64,000 nucleotides of DNA from Elymus sibiricus. Lineage: Eukaryota > Streptophyta > Magnoliopsida > Poales > Poaceae. Every line of letters starts with the position of its first letter. Positions within the stretch are counted from its first letter, which is position 1. Made by a program: the position numbers and the translations under genes. Location: the NCBI GenBank assembly GCA_039707655.1, contig CM077667.1, positions 543,658,222 to 543,722,221 of the forward strand. The letters are read 5' to 3'. Shown piece after piece: positions 57,542-64,000 of the stretch. A model generated the notes under the pieces. The model did not search any database and was not told the DNA's origin. It saw nothing but the letters and a program-made list of their open reading frames with translations.

Positions 57542-60500
57542 TTACTTCTTGATCTTGTAATGGTATTCTCCTTTGGGATCTATGACCTGGTCGACCAGAA
57601 ATCCAGTTATTTCCTCTTGAATTGCTCGTACGCGAGCCGGTGGTAGGAGCTGGCCCCGCATCTCCGTCAGCTATAATTAGGAAATCAAGATGAATATATT
57701 AGTTGTGTGTATATATATTAGCTAGATCATGATAAAAAAAATATGGATAGTGTTCTGGCAAACGTACCCAAAGATTTCTTTCGTTTCTGCTCCTTTCAGA
57801 CGTGATCATGCGAATGTTCTCGCAAACGTAGTATGCGCATAAACTATTCCCCTGCTCCTGCCTCATGCACTTTATGAGAATAAAATTCAATCAGGTAATA
57901 ATTAATCAAGCATGATAATGGTATTGAAACTAGAATTAAAGAGATGCACGGACGTAGCTAGCTAGTACTACTTAATTACCTTGGGTCGCACCCATTTCAG
58001 CTTTTGTGCAAAGTCGCCTGGGACCAGTTTGATGAACTTGGCCCAAGCCCTGCCCGCCGGCAAAGAAAATGAATAAAGGAGTTATTAACTAGTTGATATC
58101 AGGAAATGAAGTAAAGAGGCCGACATAGTGCGATAATGATTGAAATTACCTGTCGACCATCCCCCTCACGGTTGCGTATTCGGATGGATCCTTATATAGT
58201 GAGTCCAGTACTTCAACTTTTCCCTTGTCAACTTCAATGATTAACAAGATCCAGTGGTAACTGCATGCGCACACGTTTTGTATAATTAAGCGGGCATGTG
58301 CATAACTCATCAACTACACTTATTAACATCTAGTAAGCAAAAAATAGAATTTGTAGTACAAGATATAGTAACACTCACCCGAAGTTGTAAGGAAGTAGTA
58401 TTTCTGGTTGGGTGTTTAGTTGCTTCAAAAACTCTAGCAGGAATCTCTCTGTGTCTTTTCTCGAATATTCATCTTCCCATATCGCCTGATTAACCGTATT
58501 TGGGTCAATGAACCCAGTGCCATAGCGTCCAGCTTTTTTCATTTCATACATCTTCATTATGCATAATACCACAGAAAAGAATATAGTGAGGATAATTACA
58601 GGTAATGTACGAGAACACAGCTAGCTAGCTAGAGACTTAAATTACAGAAAGAAATCACTTACAGACAATAGCAACTGACGATAGATTTGTCGAGTGCGTC
58701 TTGATTGAATAACTGAAACAACTCTGAATAATGAATCCACAAATCTTTTTTATGGAAGTAATGCCTTTTCTTGACTTTCACCATGAGGGACTCTTGATTG
58801 GTATTTGTTGTTTCTTGCATGTACCACGTATGCAAATTGTACATTCTCGTTGGTAGATGCTTGACATCGTCAGGCTTGACCAGAGGTTTGCCGCGGACAT
58901 ATTGGTATTTTACTTCCTCCTCTGTAATCCCGGGGATTTTCTCAAGGCCTAGGAGTTGTTCAACAGTAACACCAGCCACTTTAGCCTGCCTTTTATGATC
59001 GTCGGTTATTACCAGCCGATCGGCGGTACTCACAGGTGTTTGTACAATGAGCGGGGGGGTCGATTGCACTGCCTGTTCTCCCAGCTGGGGAACAGTTTTC
59101 CCGCTTTTTTTGCCAACTGCTTGGCTCGAGCTCGAGCTCGACTCCTTTTATCCTGCTAAATATGACTTCATGATAGACTGCACATAGTCGGAGTCCTTCT
59201 GATTGTCAGCCGGTCGAGCCATATCAATAAAGTGTTGTGAGACATGCTCAGGTACTTTCTCCTTTGGCGGCGGGGGCGGTTTCGGTCCAAAATGGGCCTT
59301 CACTTTGGCATCCACTGCGATGTCGAGTTCCTCCTCAGTCAGGTGGTAAGGCAACTTCGGAAGAGGCTTGAGGTTTGGACCATATTTGAATTTCTTGCCT
59401 GTTGTACCGCTAGCCGTCGTAGCTGCAACCTCTCTCTTCCGTTGTGATTTGAGGTTTGGAGCACGCTGAGTCGGCAGACGCGGTGCCGGACTTGGAGGAG
59501 GAGTCAGCTGACGCGGTGCCGGCGGACTTGGAGGAGGAGGAGTTGGCTGACGCCGTGCCAGACTTGGAGGAGGAGTCGGCTGACGCGCTGCCGGACTTGG
59601 AGGAGGAGGAGTCGACTGACGCGGCGGCGGACTTGGAGGAGGAGGAGTCGGTGACCTTGGAAAGACGATGCAATCCTTTTTCCATAGAATGATACGATGT
59701 ATGGCCTCTCCTAGTGTTCTCTCCTCGTCACCTCCAAGAATGTCAAGTTGTAGCTCGTGATATCCTGACATCACTTCATCAACCCCGACATGAGCATAGC
59801 CAGCTGGAATGGGATTGCAATGGAAGGTTGCTTCAGGGGGATTTGCTAAAGCATAGCCGTCCGCCACCTTCATGGATAAGTTCTTCACTTTCATGTGTAG
59901 CTCACAGTTAGTCATGTCTTTGATATCATCCACAGGGTAGCTAGCTAGCAGTGCATTATCGATATTGGCAGGGGCGGAACCCACGCTGCTTCTCGGCATA
60001 GATGGGACGGTGCTATCCAATGCTGGATCGATCTGCTCATGCTGCCGCTGAGACGCCCTTTCCTAGCTGAGTGAGTCGATCTGCTCCTGCTGCCGCCTGA
60101 CAAATCGTTCCAACTCCAGGTGCTTTGATTCTAGGCCTTCAAGGCGGAGTGCTTCCTCCTTCTTCTTCTGCTCCTCCTGCATCTTCTTTCTCGCACGGCT
60201 TCTATAGTCGTCGTTCCAATCCGCAAACCCCTCAAACCACGGAACAACGCCTTTGCCTCGTGTTCTTCCCGGGTGTTCAGAATTCTTCAGGGCGCGTGTA
60301 AGCTCGTCGTTCTCTCTGTTGGGCGTGAACACCCCCGTTCGAGCTTTTTCTATTGCAATAAGTATTTCGTCTGTCGCTTCTTTAAGACTTGCCTTCACCA
60401 TAACCAGCCCTGTCTCTGGGTCCAACTTCCCCCCATGCGCATAAAACCATGTCCTGCACCTGGGGGGCCATGTCAATGTAACTGGATTGACCCCTGCACT

Positions 60501-61429
60501 AATCATCTTTTGCTCAGATTGATCCCACTTAGGCAGGGCCACCTGGTAGCCACCTGGCCCCATAGTATGGTGCCACTTCTTTTTCGCAGCATTAATCTTG
60601 TTTTTTCTCGACCGTTCCTTAGCTTCTTCCGATTCCTTGAAATTCACGAAAGCGTCCCAGTGATCTTTTGCCTTCACCAGTGCTCCCGTGAATTCTGGAG
60701 TCTTCTTTTTTTATTTGACGTACTTAGTCCATGCATTTTTCTTGAAGGTGTTGAATGCGATCGCCATCTTTTTAAGAGCATAGTTTCTGACTTTCTTCAG
60801 ATCTGCATCTGTCAAATTATCTGGTAGGGTGAAATGTTCCATGAGTGATGTCCAAAGCACATATTTTGCTCTTTCATCGACAAAAGTAACTCGAACTGCT
60901 CGATCTCCCTTTGCTGGCTTTTTCCATTGTTGAACGGAGATCGGGATTTGGTCCCTGACAATAACTCCGCATTGATTCTTGAACTTGGTCGCATTTTTCC
61001 TATGTTCAAGCGGTTCGCCAGTTGATGTTTTGATGGAATCGATGTTGAACTTTACGCCTTTATCCAACTTTTTGGCCGGGCCTCGAACTACCCTGTCGCT
61101 TGTAGAAGATTTGCTCAATCCGGAGGCCTAAAAGAAGAAAGATCGATTCGTTAATACATACAAATCAATTAAGACATATAATGATCACCGGATGGCTTAT
61201 ATAATAAATATACCTCGCCGATCTTTGTTATTTGAAGAACATTTTCTTCGTCAACATCGTTGTCGTCACCTTCATCTATTCATTCGTCTTCATCAAATAT
61301 CATACAACCCTCACCAGAATTGTTCAGATATTGCGAGTCGTCATCATCTTCAGGTTCATGCGCTGGGCTCGGGGAGGAGCGTATGATGTTGAACAGAGCC
61401 TCTTCTCCTTCTCTGCCGGTATTGTCCAT
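57542..61429 (-). pseudogene. CACTA-encoded TnpA-like protein with Ulp1-like cysteine protease domain
   Basis: Seven exons can be read: 61429-61214, 61127-58663, about 58570-58379, 58260-58150, 58049-57980, 57869-57768 and 57670-57542 (about 1,095 residues). Exon 1 is acidic. Exon 2 has the plant En/Spm-type region (FKNQCGVIVRDQIPISVQQW, LWTSLMEHFTL, KWHHTMGPGGYQVALPKWD, FYAHGGKLDPETG), a Lys/Glu coiled coil, a segment with AGYAHVGVDEVMSGYHELQL, a Pro-rich minisatellite, and a LLGLEKIPGITEEE region. Exons 3-7 form a C48/Ulp1-like fold with YHWILLIIEVD (His), VEVLDSLY (Asp) and QEQGNSLCAYYVCENIR (Gln, Cys), so the catalytic set is kept. Lesions are in-frame stops at about 61280, 60711, 60063 and 59148, all with no frame change. 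The acceptor expected before exon 3 reads AT instead of AG. Role in transposition is inferred only from the family. Confidence 0.8.
59463..59652 (-). repeat. Pro-rich coding minisatellite
   Basis: Five to six diverged units of about 30-36 bp (plus strand gagtcggctgacgcg.tgccg.acttggaggagga). On the minus strand they encode PPPPSPxxRQxTPPP repeats inside exon 2 of the CACTA protein. Unit lengths are multiples of 3, so the frame is kept. Confidence 0.8.
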
Positions 61430-62166
61430 AGCTTTTCTTTAACTAATCCAGAAGAAAGATAAAACAATTTAGTATTCAAATTAGAATGCATGCAATCAAT
61501 AAGGAAAAACTGAATCATAGTACATAATATGCATCTCGAATAATTCATATAACATGCATCATTGAATATAATCTCGAATAAATCGTCTCGAATATTATCG
61601 AATATAATCTCGAATACATCTCGAGTATTATCACTAGCTAATACAGATCGAATATTATCGAAGAATCTAGTTCACTCGCGGTTCCTGAGGCGCGGGCGGT
61701 GGACACCCAAAGAGAAGGAACCATCACAGGATCATAGCTCGGGTGAGATCCCTGAAGAACCTGTCAGGTATTGGAGAACCTGACGTCCAACGCATCCATG
61801 TAGCGACGGACGTGCTCGTCCTCCTCCCTGACACGGCGACGTACCACCTCCGGCGGGGCCGGCTGCCTCCGCACCGAAAGTGGCCCACGCGAACGCCACC
61901 AAAGAAGCTCCGGGTCGACGACGGGACCCGGGGCCGAGTTCCTCACCAAGCTGCGCGCCCCTGAAGGTAGCACCTCCCAGTGCCAGCCCAGCGGAGCCCA
62001 GTCCCGAACGTTGCCCCTCTAAAGCAGGACGTCGTCGCGAACGAGTCGACGACGAGGATGCGGGCCGGGCATCGTTGACTCCGAGAAGAAATTCTATGCA
62101 AATTTAACATTTTTTAAATGCTTGATTGTGATTTCTTATATACGAGGAACCTTGAGAATCCTAACG
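61430..62166. other. Upstream region of the CACTA gene
   Basis: Contains three loose aatatta.cgaatataatctcgaata repeats (61560-61670) and a GC-rich block (61680-62090) with frames on both strands that were not recognised. No TNP2. Confidence 0.45.
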
Positions 62167-62283
62167 GATTCTCTTAACCTTTAAGGGATTTAACAAAATG
62201 GCGCCATTGTGGATGTGCAGAAAATGGTCCATATTTTTCCTGATCTCATCTACCCTTCTATATGTCACGTTGTCTAGCTAGTG

Positions 62284-62430
62284 TCAAAGGAAGAAAACCA
62301 TGGCTTCATCATTAGCCGGAAGTAACAGGCGCATGATGGTACGAAGCTGTCCAAAGTTGTTTTGGAACGGAGTCCCGGATAGGATAATTAGCTTTTTGGT
62401 ACGAAGTTCAGCAAGAGCCTTCCGAATATC
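62284..62430 (-). pseudogene. SNF2-helicase-like fragment (left arm)
   Basis: Read outward from the centre, the minus strand gives RKALAELRTKKLIILSGTPF then QNNFGQLRTIMRLLLP and a stop. LSGTPFQNN matches motif III of SNF2-family ATPases (S/T-G-T-P-x-QN). In plants, the CLASSY/DRD1-type SNF2 proteins have similar 'LSGTPFQNNF' stretches. Only about 50 residues remain. The identification is by motif and unverified. Confidence 0.5.
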
Positions 62431-62439
62431 GCTATTTGA

Positions 62440-62626
62440 AAGGCCTTTGCTGAACTTCGTACCAAAAAAACTAATTATTCTATCAAGAACTCCGTTCCAA
62501 AACAACTTTGAAAAGCTTCGTACCATCACGCGCCTGTTACTTCCGGCTAATGATGAAGCCATGGTTTTCTTGAATCCTTTGACACTAGCTAGACAAAACG
62601 TGACATATAGAAGGGTAGATGCATGA
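62440..62626 (+). pseudogene. SNF2-helicase-like fragment (right arm)
   Basis: Read outward from the centre on the plus strand: KKLIILSRTPFQNNFEKLRT then ITRLLLPANDEAMV. This is the mirror copy of the left-arm fragment, with Gly replaced by Arg in the SGTP motif. The frame stays open to 62626. Confidence 0.5.
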
Positions 62627-62817
62627 GATCAGAAAAAAAATTGGATCAACTTGTGCACATCCATAATGGGGGCATTCTTGATAAATCCCTTAAAGGACTA
62701 AGAGAATCTATCATGTATACATACATATACTAATTGCAAATACATAACAAACTTTTTGCAAATACAACATTAAAATATGCAACTTTTGCAAATACTAATT
62801 GCTATACATTGGATCAA

Positions 62818-63055
62818 ATGTCAAAATTCATCAACTTTTTTCTATACATTGTATTCATACATATATATATATATATACTAATTTCTATACATATTGGATC
62901 AAAATGTAAAAATTCCTCAAATGTCAAAATTCATCAACTTTTTTCTATACATTGTATTCATACATATATATATACTAATTTCTATACATATTGGATCAAA
63001 ATGTAAAAATTCCTCAAATGTCAAAATTCATCAACTTTTTTCTATACATTGTATT

Positions 63056-63118
<63 letters not shown>

Positions 63119-63230
63119 TAATTTCTATAAATATTGGATCAAAATGTAAAAATTCCTCAAATGTCAAAATTCCTTCACTTTTTTCTATACATCTAATTAA
63201 TCATCTAGTGAAAAAAAATGTCAAAATTCT
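62818..63230. repeat. Minisatellite with embedded (AT)n, about 100-140 bp units
   Basis: Units start at 62818, 62921, 63018 and 63161 with atgtcaaaattc-tcaactttt. Each continues tctatacattgtattcatac, an AT run, actaatttctatac and ttggatcaaaatgtaaaaat. The AT run is short in units 1 and 2 and about 58 bp in unit 3 (63059-63117). Confidence 0.85.
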
Positions 63231-63341
63231 TGCATAATGTCAAAATTCCTCAAATGTCAAAATTCCTTAACTTTTTTCTATACATCAAAATTCTTGCATC
63301 TAATCATCTAATCATCTATACATCTAATCATCTAATCATCT

Positions 63342-63690
63342 AGTGTGTGTGTGTGTGTGTTCATGCATATACGTGTGTGTGGGGGGGGGGGGCTCGGGGA
63401 GGGGCCGGCGGCCGCCATGGCTGCACAGGGGGCGAGGGAGAGGGGGGAGCTCACAGCGGGGCGACGGGGCGACGGCGAGGCAAGGCGGGGGCGGCGACGG
63501 CGAGGAGCTCGGGGCCGGAGGAGCGGGCGCGGGCGGCGTCCCGGGCGGCGTCAGGCCGGGCTCGGGGAGGAGCGGGCGCGAGCGGCGTTGGGGATCGGCG
63601 CGAGGAGGCGCGGGCGGCCGGAGTCGGGGGCGGCGACGAGCTCCGGCGTCGGGGAGGCGAGACGGCGACGGCGCGGCGATGTCGAAGAGG
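63342..63690. other. GC-rich leader with (GT)n and G run
   Basis: (GT)n at 63342-63360, a G run at 63380-63391, then about 300 bp of CpG-rich sequence with open frames on both strands. It lies just downstream (minus strand) of the CACTA TATA box, so it is probably the 5' untranslated region of that gene. The frames are composition artefacts. Confidence 0.5.
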
Positions 63691-63729
63691 TCGAAGAAAG
63701 CAGAGGAATTGAAAATTTTTGAAGGGTTG

Positions 63730-63738
63730 TATATATAT
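63730..63738 (-). promoter_or_regulatory. TATA box of the second CACTA element
   Basis: TATATATAT immediately inside the right-hand subterminal palindromes, positioned like the TATATATA at 13003 in the first CACTA element. Palindromic, so the minus direction is inferred from the gene. Confidence 0.45.
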
Positions 63739-63744
63739 GCGGAG

Positions 63745-63902
63745 ACCTTTAGTCGCGGTTGGAGCCACCAACCGCGACTAAAGGTGAATTTCGCCAGTCC
63801 ATGCGGCGGGAAGCGCAGACCTTTAGTCGCGGTTGGTGGCTCCAACCGCGACTAAAGGGGGGGCCTTTAGTCGCCGTTGGAGCCACCAACCGCGACTAAA
63901 GG
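63745..63902. repeat. CACTA subterminal palindromes (right end)
   Basis: Three hairpins of about 40 bp (63745-63785, 63819-63858 and 63864-63902), each acctttagtcgcggttgg, a agccacc/tggctcc turn, then ccaaccgcgactaaagg. The core is CGCGG, not CCCGG as at the left end. Confidence 0.85.
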
Positions 63903-64000
63903 TCTGGCTTCCCGTATTGAAATGTTTAGTCCCACCTCGCTAGTTGAGAGGAGCTCGCACCGGTTTATAAGCCCCGCCGTGGCTACCGTGTCGAGCTCCT
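63903..64000. other. Window edge inside the CACTA right end
   Basis: Short sequence with no terminal CACTA/TAGTG motif, so the transposon end is not reached. Confidence 0.5.

Larger units (their letters stand above)
62167..62708. repeat. 542-bp near-perfect palindrome (foldback)
   Basis: The left arm starts GATTCTCTTAACCTTTAAGG at 62167 and the right arm ends with the complement (ccttaaaggactaagagaatc) at 62708. The arms meet near 62435 with almost no loop. Matching blocks include tagctagtgtcaaagga, aaccatggcttcatcatt, agccggaagtaacaggcgc, ttgttttggaacggagt and ggtacgaagttcagcaa. Identity is roughly 85-90 percent by eye. A transcript in either direction would fold into a long hairpin. Confidence 0.9.
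57023..64000 (-). mobile_element. CACTA (En/Spm) transposon, open at the right edge
   Basis: The left terminus CACTAGTGCAGAATCGGCC starts at 57023. Right-hand subterminal palindromes occur at 63745-63902, so the right terminus probably lies just past 64000. Genes are on the minus strand, so this left end is the 3' end. The element carries a seven-exon TnpA-like/Ulp1-like gene, a large palindrome and a GC-rich leader, but no TNP2 transposase between 57023 and 64000. It therefore looks non-autonomous unless TNP2 lies beyond the edge. Confidence 0.8.

Noticed and set aside
59148..60020. Treating the four large minus-strand frames at 58.7-61.1 kb as separate genes
   Set aside because: They share one frame and are separated only by single stop codons, so they are one interrupted exon of a CACTA gene.
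63336..63855. Long overlapping frames on both strands, up to 170 codons, rich in Gly/Arg or Pro/Ala
   Set aside because: Produced by very GC-rich, stop-poor sequence. All frames stay open together, none is recognisable, and they run into the CACTA subterminal repeats.

Overview
The window looks like intergenic DNA from a large grass genome of the wheat, Aegilops or barley group (Triticeae). The evidence is BARE/WIS/Angela-type Copia LTRs, Gypsy LTRs that open TGATACGTC, CACTA transposons with palindromic 'tttagtcccggttgg'-type subterminal repeats, Stowaway MITEs with CTCCCTCC ends, and genes with introns. Nothing bacterial is present (no operons, no ribosome-binding sites). About four fifths of the window is transposable element. 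No search could be run, so family names rest on recognised motifs and proteins. All boundaries were read by eye. Layout: 1-12751 is a relatively TE-poor stretch. It has a small TIR element, a retroposon with a 10-bp target duplication, a Stowaway MITE, and one likely host gene. That gene is a two-exon multi-pass membrane protein (exon 1 6611-6709, exon 2 10776-11747) whose 4-kb intron holds a truncated Copia LTR. It sits between two diverged inward-facing copies of a 0.65-kb sequence. 12752-15060 is the 5' part of a CACTA element. Its small coiled-coil/membrane protein gene is split by a Stowaway MITE, and its TNP2 transposase is broken and then cut off. 15061-54564 is one old minus-strand Angela-like Copia element carrying a nest of later insertions. 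Each insertion closes with a matching target-site duplication: (a) a Tat-lineage Gypsy at 17426-30686 (TSD GATCC); (b) a plus-strand Angela-type solo LTR at 31872-43186 (TSD AGTGG), itself split near its first bases by (c) a related Copia with 2.1-kb LTRs at 31883-41444 (TSD AAATA); (d) a TGATACGTC-type Gypsy at 45871-53368 (TSD CATAC) inside the Angela 5' LTR. 54565-57022 is unassigned and holds a Copia gag scrap and an AT-rich degenerate repeat. 57023 to beyond 64000 is a second CACTA. It encodes a seven-exon protein ending in a Ulp1-like cysteine protease, but no TNP2 transposase is visible. A 542-bp near-perfect palindrome inside it carries, in both arms, a fragment resembling the SNF2-helicase 'SGTPFQNN' motif. 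Points of most interest: that SNF2 foldback; the Tat Gypsy, whose sense polyprotein is one unbroken frame with only point nonsense mutations and which carries a multi-exon antisense gene; a Gypsy whose only recognisable ORF is an orphan acidic protein; a Copia with similar LTRs around a badly decayed interior; and the membrane-protein gene, whose first exon lies 4 kb from its second.
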